Origin: Bradyrhizobium sp. CCGUVB4N | Lineage (GTDB): Bacteria > Pseudomonadota > Alphaproteobacteria > Rhizobiales > Xanthobacteraceae | Assembly (NCBI RefSeq): GCF_024199945.1 | Contig: NZ_JANADP010000001.1 | Coordinates: 4,774,001-4,838,000, forward strand | Length of the DNA: 64,000 nucleotides | Direction: 5' to 3' | In this document: positions 1 through 8,161 of the stretch, in pieces | Position numbering within the stretch: the first letter of the stretch is position 1 | How the letters are laid out: each line of letters opens with the position of its first letter | The notes under the pieces: generated by a model | What the model was told of the DNA's origin: nothing | The model's input: only the letters and a program-made list of their open reading frames with translations | The model's database searches: none | Made by a program: the position numbers and the translations under genes

Positions 1-874
1 TGTTCGGGATGATGTCGCCGCTCGGCCGGTAGCTGAAATCCGCTGAACGTGCGATCGGGCGATCGATCAGATCGGAGGCAACGTCCATCAGTGGCCGCGT
101 GCGTTGCCCGCCGGCGACGTGCAATGCCTTCAGGAAGCGCTCGGCAACGGGATAGGCCTCCTTGCAGGCGAGCCGCCGCGGCTTCGCGACGCTGTCCAGG
201 CACTGGATCGACACCACATAGGCGGCGCCGAAGCGCGTGAAGGCATAGCGCACATAGCCTTCGCGGATGAATTTGCGCAGGTCCGGATAAATCGCCGCCA
301 GCGGCTTCACCGGCTCGCCCTTGCCGCCGGCGGGATCAGCGATGTCATAGACGAGCGCCGATCCGGTGATCTGCACCTCGACGGGCTTTGCGAAGGTGCG
401 CGACGGCATGCCGTCGCCGGCGCCGGGCTCGAGCGAGAACGTCGCGCTGTAGCCGGCGGGACCGGCGTCGAACATGTCGGCGGGGCTGAAATCGGCCTGG
501 TAGCGCGGCAGCGCCTGTGCGCCGGTGCGTTGCGCCTCGAGATAGGCGGCGGCATCGAACGGAAGCAGCACGGGTACGGAGCTGCGGGCAATGCCGGTGA
601 AGAACAGCGAGGAGACCGCGTTGAGCTGCACCAGCGCCGGCGTGGCGCGCGGATCGTAGCGCGGCACCGAGCGGCGCGGCACGAAGATGAAATCGCCTGC
701 GACCTGTGGGCGGCTGTTTATTTCGGTGCGGAGCTGGTCGAGCGCTGCGCGCCAATCGACGCGCAGGGCTGTGAGTGAGGGGCTGCGGAATTCGTCCGCG
801 GCGAGCGGCGTTGCCAAGGAGAGCGAAAGCGACGCCAGAAAAAGCGAGACGAAGCAGAAAGCCTTCCTACCCAC
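1..874 (-). CDS. Secreted protein of unknown function (3' end outside window)
   Basis: An open frame on the minus strand runs off the left edge, so about 291 residues are visible. The proposed GTG start is followed by a hydrophobic stretch rich in Ser, Leu and Ala that ends in TPLAA, which reads as an export signal. An in-frame GTG at 895 with a GAGG box nine bases upstream is an alternative start. The rest has no motif I recognise; it includes a repeated VPRRS/VPRY-type segment and a few cysteines. It is codirectional with efp, 45 bases upstream. I cannot assign a function. Confidence 0.7.
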   Translation of the reverse strand, partial: MGRKAFCFVSLFLASLSLSLATPLAADEFRSPSLTALRVDWRAALDQLRTEINSRPQVAGDFIFVPRRSVPRYDPRATPALVQLNAVSSLFFTGIARSSVPVLLPFDAAAYLEAQRTGAQALPRYQADFSPADMFDAGPAGYSATFSLEPGAGDGMPSRTFAKPVEVQITGSALVYDIADPAGGKGEPVKPLAAIYPDLRKFIREGYVRYAFTRFGAAYVVSIQCLDSVAKPRRLACKEAYPVAERFLKALHVAGGQRTRPLMDVASDLIDRPIARSADFSYRPSGDIIPN

Positions 875-918
875 TGTCTCGCCCCCCGGCGGCACCTGTC
901 CGATCCTCGATCCCTTGC

Positions 919-1485
919 CTAGTCCTTGGCGCGCTCGGAGTAGGAGCCGTCTTCGGTCATCACCACGATGCGGGTGCCGACGGCGATGTGCGGCGGCACG
1001 GTGGTGCGGATGCCGTTGGAGAGCACCGCGGGCTTGTAGGAGGACGAGGCGGTCTGGCCCTTGGTCACGGGCTCGGTCTCGACCACTTCCAGCGTCACGC
1101 GCTGCGGCAACGCGAGCGAGACCACGTTGACGTCGTGGGTCGACAGCTTGACCATCATCTCTGGCTGAAGATAGGCGGCCGCGTCGCCGACCACGTCCTT
1201 AGAGACCTGGACCTGGTCGTAGGTCTCAGGGTTCATGAAGTGGAAGCCGTCGCCGTCTTCGTAAAGGAAGGTGAAGTTGCGCTCTTCGATCGTGGCCTTT
1301 TCGACCTGATCGGTGGTCTTGTAGCGCTCGGAGATCTTTACCCCGTCCGAGATTCGGCGCATTTCGATCTGGCTGACCGGCGTGCCCTTGCCGGGATGGA
1401 TGTTCTCGGCGCTCACGACGACATAGAGCTTGCCGTCTTGCTCGATCACGTTGCCCTTGCGAATAGAACTGGCGATGACTCTCAA
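919..1485 (-). CDS. efp: Elongation factor P
   Basis: EF-P binds the ribosome next to the P site and relieves stalling at consecutive prolines. The 188-residue product has the full family length, with the N-terminal KOW-like domain followed by two OB domains (QVSKDVVGDAAAYLQ and the C-terminal TEDGSYSERAKD). The modification loop reads HPGKGTP, placing the target lysine at residue 33, equivalent to Lys34 of E. coli EF-P. The two enzymes expected to modify that lysine, EpmA and EpmB, are encoded immediately downstream on the opposite strand, so the target and its modification machinery sit together. Confidence 0.97.
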   Translation of the reverse strand: MRVIASSIRKGNVIEQDGKLYVVVSAENIHPGKGTPVSQIEMRRISDGVKISERYKTTDQVEKATIEERNFTFLYEDGDGFHFMNPETYDQVQVSKDVVGDAAAYLQPEMMVKLSTHDVNVVSLALPQRVTLEVVETEPVTKGQTASSSYKPAVLSNGIRTTVPPHIAVGTRIVVMTEDGSYSERAKD

Positions 1486-1647
1486 AGCTATATTTCCTGC
1501 TTGCTTGGCCCGGCTCAGGCCAGGACGTGGTCAAATCGATGGGGGACTTGGGGCCTCAAATCAGACCTCGGCGCCCGTTTCGGGCCGCAACATACTGATT
1601 TTGCCGTTGGATGCCAGCACTTTGCTGGCTCAGGGGGTGGTCGGTTA

Positions 1648-2712
1648 ATGGCTGGGGACAAGCCGATTTCGCCGTTCTGGGTGCCCAGCCGGCACCTCGA
1701 CCGGCGGCCGTTTCTCCAGGCCAGGGGGGCCATTACCGGGTCTCTCAGGGGCTTTTTCGCCGAGCAGGGCTTTGTCGAGGTCGAAACCTCGGTGCTCCAG
1801 GTCTCTCCGGGCAACGAGACCCATCTGCACGCCCCCCGGACCGAGATCATCCGGCCCGATGGCAGCCGGATCAGCCGATACCTGCGAACATCGCCCGAAT
1901 TCGCCTGCAAGAAGCTGCTGGCGGCCGGCGAGGAGCGGATTTTCGAGTTCGCACGGGTGTTCCGCGACCGCGAGCGCGGCGACCTGCATCTGCCCGAATT
2001 CACCATGCTGGAATGGTACCGGGCGGGCGCCCCCTATGATGCCATCATGGCCGACACGGTCGTGGTGATCGCCCACGCCGCGCAGGCGACCGGGATCGGG
2101 ACCTTCGCGTTCCGGGGCCGGACCGCGGACCCCTTCGCCGAGCCGGAGCTGCTGACGGTGGCTTGCGCCTTCGAGCGCTTCGCCGGCCTCGACCTGCTGT
2201 CGACAATCTCGGGCAACGAGGGTAACCGTGCGGCGCTCGCCCAGGCGGCCGCCGGCAAGGTTCGCGTCGCCGAGGACGACACCTGGTCTGACATCTTCAG
2301 CAAGGTCCTGGTCGAGCATGTCGAGCCGCATCTGGGGCAGGGGCGTTTGACCATTCTGTTCGAGTACCCATCTCCAGAGGCGGCGCTGGCGCGGGTCAAG
2401 GCGGACGATCCGAGGGTCGCGGAACGGTTCGAGGTCTATGCCTGCGGCGTCGAGCTCGCCAACGGCTTTGGCGAATTGACCGACGCCGAGGAACAGCGCA
2501 AGCGCTTCACGGAATCCATGGCGGAGAAGCAGCGCCGCTACGGCGAGGCCTATCCGCTGGACGAAGACTTCTTGGCTGCGGTCGCCCAAATGCCGGAGGC
2601 GAGCGGTGTCGCGCTCGGCTTCGACCGACTGGTGATGCTGGCGAGCGGTGCAACAAGGATTGATCAGGTGGTGTGGACACCGCCTGCAAATGAAACGTTA
2701 AGTGGAAAATGA
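1648..2712 (+). CDS. epmA: EF-P lysine lysyltransferase EpmA (GenX/PoxA)
   Basis: This paralogue of the class II lysyl-tRNA synthetase catalytic core attaches (R)-beta-lysine to the EF-P lysine. The 354-residue product lacks the anticodon-binding domain of LysS, as expected for EpmA. Class II motifs are visible: FEFARVFRDRERGDLHLPEF (motif 2 region) and GVALGFDRLVML (motif 3). The ATG at 1648 is chosen because it follows a purine-rich AGGGGG box and gives the usual EpmA N-terminus; the frame stays open far upstream, but that part does not resemble the family. The stop overlaps the epmB start by 4 bases (ATGA), which suggests translational coupling. Confidence 0.95.
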   Translation: MAGDKPISPFWVPSRHLDRRPFLQARGAITGSLRGFFAEQGFVEVETSVLQVSPGNETHLHAPRTEIIRPDGSRISRYLRTSPEFACKKLLAAGEERIFEFARVFRDRERGDLHLPEFTMLEWYRAGAPYDAIMADTVVVIAHAAQATGIGTFAFRGRTADPFAEPELLTVACAFERFAGLDLLSTISGNEGNRAALAQAAAGKVRVAEDDTWSDIFSKVLVEHVEPHLGQGRLTILFEYPSPEAALARVKADDPRVAERFEVYACGVELANGFGELTDAEEQRKRFTESMAEKQRRYGEAYPLDEDFLAAVAQMPEASGVALGFDRLVMLASGATRIDQVVWTPPANETLSGK

Positions 2713-3803
2713 CGAAGACCAATCTTGCACGCACCTTGCGTGAGCCGGCCGAGCTCGTGGCTGCAGATCTCGCGCCTGCGACGGCGCTGCCCGCGCTCGA
2801 GCGCGTCGCTGCGCGCTATGCGGTGGCGATCACGCCGGCGCTGGTCGAGTTGATCGACAAAACGGATCCCGAAGACCCGATCGCGCGGCAGTTCGTTCCG
2901 ACCGCCGCCGAGCTGCAGACGCAACCGGGCGAGAACGCCGATCCGATCGGCGATCACCCGCACTCGCCGGTCCAGGGCATCGTACATCGCTATCCCGATC
3001 GCGTGCTGTTCAAGCTCGTTCACGTCTGCGCGGTCTATTGCCGCTTCTGCTTCCGCCGCGAGATGGTCGGACCCGGCAAGGAGAACGCTCTGTCGGACAG
3101 TGCCTACCGCGCCGCGATCGATTATATCCGCGCGCATAGCGAGATCTGGGAGGTGATCCTGACCGGCGGCGATCCGCTGATGCTGTCGCCGCGCCGGATG
3201 AGCGAGATCATGGCCGATCTTGCCGGCATCGATCATGTCAAGATCATCCGTCTGCACACCCGTGTGCCCGTCGCCGATCCGGCGCGGATCAGCGACGAGA
3301 TGGTTGCGGCGCTGAAGGTCGAGGGCGCGACCACCTGGGTCGCCGTGCATGCCAACCATGCGCGCGAATTGACCGGGCCGGCACAGGCCGCCTGCGCGCG
3401 GCTCGTCGATGCCGGAATTCCCCTGGTGAGCCAGTCCGTGCTTTTGCGCGGCGTCAATGACACCGTCGCGGCTTTGTCTGATTTGATGCGAGCTTTCGTC
3501 GAATGCCGGATCAAGCCCTATTATCTGCATCACGGCGATCTCGCGCCGGGCACCGTGCATTTGCGAACGACGCTCGCGCAGGGGCAGGATTTAATGCGGC
3601 AGTTGCGAGGGCGGGTGTCAGGGTTGTGTCAGCCGGACTATGTCATCGACATTCCCGGCGGCGCCGGCAAGTCGCCGGTCGGGCCGAATTATGTGTTGGC
3701 GGAGCAAAATACCGCAGCCGATGCACGTGATGCGGCCTCCGAAACGCGCTATCGTATCGTCGACTATTGCGGCGACGTCCATCTCTATCCGCCCGAGACC
3801 TGA
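2709..3803 (+). CDS. epmB: EF-P (R)-beta-lysine 2,3-aminomutase EpmB (KamA family)
   Basis: A radical-SAM, PLP-dependent enzyme that converts (S)-lysine to (R)-beta-lysine for EpmA to attach to EF-P. The radical-SAM cluster motif CAVYCRFC places the cysteines at residues 107, 111 and 114, followed by the family's FRREMVG and LTGGDPLM segments. At 364 residues it matches EpmB rather than the longer catabolic lysine 2,3-aminomutases. The 4-base overlap with epmA and the nearby efp support the EF-P role over lysine catabolism. Confidence 0.93.
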   Translation: MTKTNLARTLREPAELVAADLAPATALPALERVAARYAVAITPALVELIDKTDPEDPIARQFVPTAAELQTQPGENADPIGDHPHSPVQGIVHRYPDRVLFKLVHVCAVYCRFCFRREMVGPGKENALSDSAYRAAIDYIRAHSEIWEVILTGGDPLMLSPRRMSEIMADLAGIDHVKIIRLHTRVPVADPARISDEMVAALKVEGATTWVAVHANHARELTGPAQAACARLVDAGIPLVSQSVLLRGVNDTVAALSDLMRAFVECRIKPYYLHHGDLAPGTVHLRTTLAQGQDLMRQLRGRVSGLCQPDYVIDIPGGAGKSPVGPNYVLAEQNTAADARDAASETRYRIVDYCGDVHLYPPET

Positions 3804-3843
3804 GCGGTCAGAGAACGCCGGTTTGAGGAATGGAGGATCGGAC

Positions 3844-4098
3844 ATGAAGAAGATCATGGTGGCTGCATCGCTCGTGGTCTTGCTCGGCGGTGCGGCGATG
3901 GCGCAGACCGGCACCAAGGGGTCGTCGACGTCAAGCGGCGCAACGTCCGGAACGTTGCCGCAAGCGCCCATCGGACATCGTCAGCCGCGCGCCGGCGACG
4001 TGCCGAACGAGAAGAATCTGAGCGATCCGAACAATCCCGTGAACAAGGAAGACGCTCTGCTCGACAAGAAAATCAAGAGCATCTGCCGCGGCTGCTAG
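3844..4098 (+). CDS. Small secreted protein of unknown function
   Basis: An 84-residue product with a clear signal peptide (MKKIMVAASLVVLLGGAAMA, cleavage likely after AMA), a Ser/Thr/Gly-rich linker and a charged C-terminus ending in CRGC. A GGAGGA box sits upstream of the ATG. It lies 40 bases after epmB on the same strand but has no evident link to EF-P. The two C-terminal cysteines could form a disulfide in the periplasm. Confidence 0.8.
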   Translation: MKKIMVAASLVVLLGGAAMAQTGTKGSSTSSGATSGTLPQAPIGHRQPRAGDVPNEKNLSDPNNPVNKEDALLDKKIKSICRGC

Positions 4099-4114
4099 GC
4101 CGCAAGTGCGGCGC

Positions 4115-4150
4115 GGTGGGCAGGACGCGAACAGCATCGCCCCGCCCACC
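4115..4150. terminator. Hairpin between convergent genes
   Basis: Seven-base arms GGTGGGC and GCCCACC face each other across about 22 bases, between the ends of the small secreted gene and aroG. No clear U-tract follows on either strand, so terminator function is only inferred from the convergent setting. Confidence 0.35.
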
Positions 4151-4161
4151 TGTGGCCCCGC

Positions 4162-5247
4162 TTAGGCGGAGCGCTCGTGCAGTCCGGCGCGCGCGGTGTT
4201 GCGCCGGATCTCGACCGCATCGGCGAGCTGCTCGAGCACATTTGCCGTCGTTGCCCAATCAATGCACCCGTCGGTGATGCTCTGGCCGTAGGTCAGGGGC
4301 TTGCCCGGCACCACGTCCTGGCGGCCGGCGACGAGATTGCTCTCGATCATCACGCCCATGATGCGGTTCTCGCCGCCCGAGATCTGGCCGGCGATATCGG
4401 CCGTGACCAGCGGCTGATTTTCCGGCTTCTTGCTCGAATTGGCGTGGCTCGCATCCACCATCACCAGCGGCGCGACGCCGGATTTCGCGAGGTCGTTGCA
4501 GGCCGCGGCGACGCTTGCGGCATCGTAGTTCGGCTTGGCTCCGCCGCGCAGGATGATGTGGCAGTCCTCGTTGCCTGCGGTCGAGGCGATCGCCGAGCGG
4601 CCGAGCTTGGTGACCGCCATGAAATGATGCGGGTGCGAGGCCGACTTCACGGCGTCGGCTGCGATGCGGACATTGCCGTCGGTACCGTTCTTGAACCCGA
4701 CCGGGCAGGACAGTCCCGAGGCCAGCTCGCGATGGATCTGGCTCTCGGTCGTGCGCGCGCCGATCGCGGCCCAGGAGACGAGGTCGGCGATGTATTGCGG
4801 CGTCGTCATGTCGAGGAATTCAGTGCCGGCGGGCAGGCCGAGATTGTTGATGGCCGAGAGCACGTTGCGTGCGAGCCGCAGGCCCTTGTTGATGTCGAAG
4901 CTGCCGTCCAGATCGGGGTCGTTGATCAGGCCCTTCCAGCCGACCGTGGTGCGCGGCTTCTCGAAATAGACCCGCATCACGATCTCGAGCTGGTCGGCCA
5001 GATCCTCGCGCAGGGCGGCGAGGCGCTCGGCATATTCGAGCGCGGCTTTGGGATCATGCACCGAGCAGGGGCCGACAACGACCAGAAGCCGGTCGTCCTG
5101 GCCGCTGAGGATGGCATGGATCGCGTTGCGCGCCGCCATCACCACACGGGTGGCCGTGAGGGTGCGCGGGACCTCCCGCATCACGTCCTCAGGCGTGCTT
5201 AGCTCTTTCAGTTCGCGGATACGAAGATCGTCGGTCGTGCTCAGCAC
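4162..5247 (-). CDS. aroG: 3-deoxy-7-phosphoheptulonate (DAHP) synthase, class I
   Basis: Catalyses the first step of aromatic amino acid biosynthesis, from phosphoenolpyruvate and erythrose 4-phosphate. The 361-residue product has class I signatures: VVGPCSVHD for PEP/metal binding, MRVYFEKPRTTVGWKG, PAGTEFLDMTTPQY, GFKNGTDG, and VDASHANSSKKPENQ near the C-terminus. The ATG follows a CAGGAG ribosome-binding site. Upstream on the same strand are a predicted promoter, an aromatic-rich leader peptide and an intrinsic terminator 37 bases before the start, so expression is probably attenuated by charging of aromatic tRNAs. Which amino acid feedback-inhibits the enzyme cannot be read from the sequence. 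Confidence 0.96.
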   Translation of the reverse strand: MLSTTDDLRIRELKELSTPEDVMREVPRTLTATRVVMAARNAIHAILSGQDDRLLVVVGPCSVHDPKAALEYAERLAALREDLADQLEIVMRVYFEKPRTTVGWKGLINDPDLDGSFDINKGLRLARNVLSAINNLGLPAGTEFLDMTTPQYIADLVSWAAIGARTTESQIHRELASGLSCPVGFKNGTDGNVRIAADAVKSASHPHHFMAVTKLGRSAIASTAGNEDCHIILRGGAKPNYDAASVAAACNDLAKSGVAPLVMVDASHANSSKKPENQPLVTADIAGQISGGENRIMGVMIESNLVAGRQDVVPGKPLTYGQSITDGCIDWATTANVLEQLADAVEIRRNTARAGLHERSA

Positions 5248-5284
5248 GGCGGGCTCCTGTCATGTTGAGAACCTGCCGGCCAAT

Positions 5285-5309
5285 AAAAAAGCCGCCAGGT
5301 CTGGCGGCT
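5285..5309 (-). terminator. Attenuator terminator upstream of aroG
   Basis: Read on the minus strand, AGCCGCCA and TGGCGGCT form an 8-bp stem with a four-base loop, followed directly by six Us. It lies between the aromatic leader peptide and aroG. The 5' arm can instead pair with an identical CTGGCGGC copy inside the leader coding sequence (5355-5362), giving the mutually exclusive antiterminator expected for attenuation. Confidence 0.8.
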
Positions 5310-5332
5310 GTTCGGACGTTTGCTTCAATATT

Positions 5333-5413
5333 TCAGATTGAGCGCGATCCTCCTGCCGCCAGCGAGCTGTCGTAGCTAAAGTACCAATAAAAGCTGGTGG
5401 CGACGGTGATCAT
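5333..5413 (-). CDS. Aromatic leader peptide of aroG attenuator
   Basis: A 26-residue open frame containing FYWYFSY at residues 8-14: six aromatic residues in seven codons, covering Phe, Tyr and Trp. This fits control of the shared first step of the aromatic pathway. Four codons after the aromatic run, the coding sequence contains CTGGCGGC (5355-5362), which is complementary to the 5' arm of the terminator. A ribosome stalled on the aromatic codons would leave this segment free to form the antiterminator. The predicted transcript start coincides with the A of the ATG, so the message may be leaderless; no strong ribosome-binding site is present. Too short for routine gene calling. Confidence 0.8.
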   Translation of the reverse strand: MITVATSFYWYFSYDSSLAAGGSRSI

Positions 5414-5420
5414 GGTCGCT

Positions 5421-5449
5421 CATATAGCTTGCCGTTGGCGCCTTGTCAC
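5421..5449 (-). promoter_or_regulatory. Predicted housekeeping promoter of the aroG leader
   Basis: On the minus strand a GTGACA -35 box and a TATATG -10 box are separated by exactly 17 bases. Seven bases after the -10 box lies the A of the leader-peptide ATG at 5413, the expected transcription start. Confidence 0.6.
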
Positions 5450-5480
5450 CCCCCAATCGGCGCCGGTGCGACGAGGCGGC

Positions 5481-6059
5481 TCAGGTGTTGCTTTTGCGTG
5501 CCGCCAGGGCCACCCCGATCAGGGTGGCGCCGCCGAACAACAGGTTGATGCCGACCAGCACGCCGATGGCCCATTCCGCCGAACTCGGCAGTCCCGCGAT
5601 CACCATGAACGCGATCGCGATGTCGACGAGGCCTGAGATCAGCAACCACGACCAGCGGCCGCTCAGCTCGCGGCGGTGCTCCAGCGCGTACATGATGGTG
5701 GTGACACCCTCGGCGAGGAAATAGGCGCCGAGCACGATGGTCAGCGTCAGCACGGCCTGCATCGGGCGGGCCAACAGCAGCATGCCGGCGAGCACCGCCA
5801 GCGCCGCCGAGATCAGCGACCACCAGAAGCCCGGCGTGGCGCGCGCCCAATAGGTCACGATCAATCCGCCGATACCGCTGACCAGGAACATCCAGCCGAG
5901 AAGAATCGTGATGGCGAGACTGGCGAGCGGCGGCAGGATCAGCGCGGCGATGCCGAGAGCGGCGAGCAGAATGCCTTCGAACAGAAAGGCCCTCCAATGC
6001 GCCTTTACCGCCTGGCTCATTGCCGATTGCAGCCGCGAAAATTCCTCAGGCGAAGTCAT
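5481..6059 (-). CDS. HdeD-family (DUF308) membrane protein
   Basis: A 192-residue inner-membrane protein with about six transmembrane helices, alternating hydrophobic blocks such as ILLAALGIAALILPPLASLA and VLAGMLLLARPMQAVLTLTI. The repeated pattern of two-helix units with the FLVSGIGGLI and YFLAEGVTTIM segments is that of HdeD. In enterobacteria HdeD contributes to acid resistance at high density; that role has not been shown for rhizobial members. It is transcribed alone, on the same strand as aroG but upstream of its promoter. Confidence 0.85.
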   Translation of the reverse strand: MTSPEEFSRLQSAMSQAVKAHWRAFLFEGILLAALGIAALILPPLASLAITILLGWMFLVSGIGGLIVTYWARATPGFWWSLISAALAVLAGMLLLARPMQAVLTLTIVLGAYFLAEGVTTIMYALEHRRELSGRWSWLLISGLVDIAIAFMVIAGLPSSAEWAIGVLVGINLLFGGATLIGVALAARKSNT

Positions 6060-6128
6060 CGGCTAGCTCCGGATCGAACGACGTGCGCCCAATCTAGTAC
6101 GCACATTCCACGCTTGCCATCCTGCGGA

Positions 6129-7169
6129 TCAACCGCCTCCGTGCGCTGACGAAAAACCCTCACCAGTGGTGCGGATGCGGTTGCGGCCGAGGACGTAGAT
6201 CGCGGTCGTGACCACCAGCAGCGCAAGGCCGAGCAGGATCGAGACGAAGCCGATCGGGATCAGGGCCAGCGTCAGATTGCGCTCGGGGTTGATGAGCCAG
6301 TGATGGATCGAGGTCAGCACGAAAGCGAGGCCGAGGAAGCCGACACCGCCGCCGGCGAGCCAGAGCGCCCACATCCGGCGCAGCTGGCTGAGCCGCTCCC
6401 GCGCGATATCGGTGCGGGGCGCGTGGTGGCGCGCGACGCGACGCACCAGGCGCATGGCAAAAGCGATCGAGCTGAAGCCGATCAGAAGGCTTGCCCCGCC
6501 CAGCCACATCCGGATTGTCGGATCGAGATCGGGCATGCGCTGGAGCGTGAGCAGCGGGAAGTCGAACGCCGCGTGCAGTGCGAGCGGGCCCGCGAAAATC
6601 AACAACCGGCTGGAGAGACGGGCCCAGTCGCGGTGATGGCGGTTTGCGCCCAGCGCCGTGCCGGCCCGGGCGATCGTGAGATAGGCGCCCGCGATGATGC
6701 CGAGCGCGCCGTGGAACGGCACGGTGAGAACGCTGCGCAGCGCCGCCAGCGACCGCCACATCTCGGCATGCTGCACCAGGTAGGCGAGGTTCTCGTAAGC
6801 CGCGAAGCCGAGGCCGACGGCGGCGCCGTAGACCACGGTGTCCATGGGGTTGGCGAAGGTCCGCCGCTTGGTCGAGGAGATCAGCACGATGGCGATCACC
6901 TTCACGGCCTCCTCGGGCAGCGCGACGCCGAAGACCGAATGCATCACAAGCGCCGTCCAGGGATTGTCGGGCGCCGCAACCATCTTGGCGAAGGGGGCCC
7001 GGGCGAGACCCAGCAGCGAGATGCTGGCCGCGCCAAGCAGGAACGCGGTCCAGACCTGGGCCGGCGGCCCGGGGCGTTCCTCGGCGGCAATGACAAGCCA
7101 CAGCATCAGCAGCGCCGGGGCGATGGCGGCTGTCCCGATGACGGTGGGTAAAGCTTCAATCAGATACAT
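6129..7169 (-). CDS. PrsW-family intramembrane metalloprotease
   Basis: A 346-residue polytopic membrane protein with the four PrsW signatures: PEEAVK (Glu86, Glu87, Lys90), FAAYEN (Glu126, Asn127), PFHG (His153) and HAAFDF (His199, Asp203). These are the catalytic and structural residues of the CPBP/PrsW superfamily. In Bacillus PrsW cleaves an anti-sigma factor; the substrate here is unknown and no sigma/anti-sigma pair is adjacent. An 11-bp inverted repeat lies 65 bases upstream of the start. Confidence 0.88.
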   Translation of the reverse strand: MYLIEALPTVIGTAAIAPALLMLWLVIAAEERPGPPAQVWTAFLLGAASISLLGLARAPFAKMVAAPDNPWTALVMHSVFGVALPEEAVKVIAIVLISSTKRRTFANPMDTVVYGAAVGLGFAAYENLAYLVQHAEMWRSLAALRSVLTVPFHGALGIIAGAYLTIARAGTALGANRHHRDWARLSSRLLIFAGPLALHAAFDFPLLTLQRMPDLDPTIRMWLGGASLLIGFSSIAFAMRLVRRVARHHAPRTDIARERLSQLRRMWALWLAGGGVGFLGLAFVLTSIHHWLINPERNLTLALIPIGFVSILLGLALLVVTTAIYVLGRNRIRTTGEGFSSAHGGG

Positions 7170-7493
7170 CGGCGCCGAAATTAGGTTCCCTTGGTCCGCT
7201 TATCTACGTTTCCGGATGCGACCATCTGTCATGCGCCGGCTGTCCCGTAGCTTAACAGGCACGACAGCCGGCGTTCATCAGGGCCGCAAAGTGTAGAATA
7301 CGAGCGCAATCAATTGCATGACAGAACCACCTCGTCGTCGACTATAACGGCTGCGCGCCGGTCAGCGGATCGCGATTGATAAGTCAGATCAAGGCAGTGT
7401 GCAGGTTTCTTCGATTCACGATGCACGTGCGCGCGCGGCGAGTCCAGAGGCGGGATGGGCCTCGTTCGGACAACGTCCGGCCAATGAGACCGC
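7170..7493. other. Intergenic region with an inverted repeat
   Basis: No convincing gene. It contains an 11-bp perfect inverted repeat (arms 7234-7244 and 7263-7273, CGCCGGCTGTC) with an 18-base loop upstream of the PrsW gene. The remainder shows nothing recognisable. Confidence 0.5.
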
Positions 7494-7649
7494 CTAATCA
7501 CGCTTCGTTGTGCGTCGGCGAGGCGATGATGCGATCCGGCGGGCTCGCAGCTGCTCGAGCTCCCAGATGGCGCGTATGAGGCACGTGCCAAGACAGGAGA
7601 CGATGAGCAGCAGCAGGAAGGCCTGGTCGGCGGGAGGAATATGGATCAT
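7494..7649 (-). CDS. Small single-pass membrane protein
   Basis: A 51-residue frame with one hydrophobic helix (roughly residues 10-27, FLLLLIVSCLGTCLIRAI) followed by a very basic tail ending RRRTTKRD. The positive-inside rule predicts a cytoplasmic C-terminus. There is no strong ribosome-binding site, so the call rests on composition and topology. Confidence 0.45.
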   Translation of the reverse strand: MIHIPPADQAFLLLLIVSCLGTCLIRAIWELEQLRARRIASSPRRRTTKRD

Positions 7650-7789
7650 GGCGTTGATTAAGCAACGCGCATGCCATGCGTTCCCGAGAAGGCCTGCACA
7701 TGGTGCAACGGCGGCTCACACCGGGCACGGCTTGCTCCGGTTCGAATCGCCGGTTCCCGAAAGGCGGCCCTAGCCTGCGCTTTCCGCCC

Positions 7790-8047
7790 TCAATGGGTGG
7801 TGAACGGCGCTGGAGCGTCGGGCGTGATGTCGAAGGCCCCGAGGTGGAATTCCTCGCCGACGGCCTCATCTGGCTCGGAATAGTGGGTGAGCAGCGTGAA
7901 GGCGGCTTGTGGATACCGTTTCCAGATATCGAGGTCACCGGCCGTAATCGTGAGCCATCCAAACGTGTACATGTAGCGCCCGGGCTCGGTGACCCGGCCG
8001 ACCCTGTCCCAAGTGATCTTATCAACTGTGATCTTGTCGACTGCCAT
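7790..8047 (-). CDS. Small conserved-type hypothetical protein
   Basis: An 85-residue soluble protein starting MAVDKITVDKITWDRV, with an internal duplication of the DKIT unit and a core rich in aromatic residues (RYMYTFGWLTIT). The ATG at 8047 is preferred over an upstream in-frame start because a GGGGGA box precedes it. I recognise the general sequence style from bradyrhizobial small proteins but know no function. Confidence 0.7.
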   Translation of the reverse strand: MAVDKITVDKITWDRVGRVTEPGRYMYTFGWLTITAGDLDIWKRYPQAAFTLLTHYSEPDEAVGEEFHLGAFDITPDAPAPFTTH

Positions 8048-8161
8048 CCGGTCCCCCGATCGCAAGCCTGCAATGATGCCCGGCACGCGGCACGGACCCC
8101 TCAGAGGCTGATCCCGCAATGGGGCCGCGGTAGGGCAGCAATCTGGTTCGTTTGTCCGGCG

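Noticed and set aside
104..778. Long open frame on the plus strand
   Set aside because: It mirrors the minus-strand secreted-protein gene, is rich in Arg/Ala/Gly as expected for a high-GC shadow frame, and has no ribosome-binding site or family motif. The same applies to long antisense frames over epmA, aroG, prsW, mccB, mccA, the TRAP genes and the alpha-2-macroglobulin.
775..1647. Upstream extension of the EpmA frame to 645 residues
   Set aside because: The extra 291 residues lie antisense to efp and do not resemble any synthetase domain; the start at 1648 gives the normal EpmA length.
5381..5426. Alternative 15-codon frame starting at ATG 5426 over the aroG leader
   Set aside because: It gives MSDHDHRRHQLLLVL with no aromatic run, its ATG overlaps the predicted -10 box, and it does not fit an attenuator.
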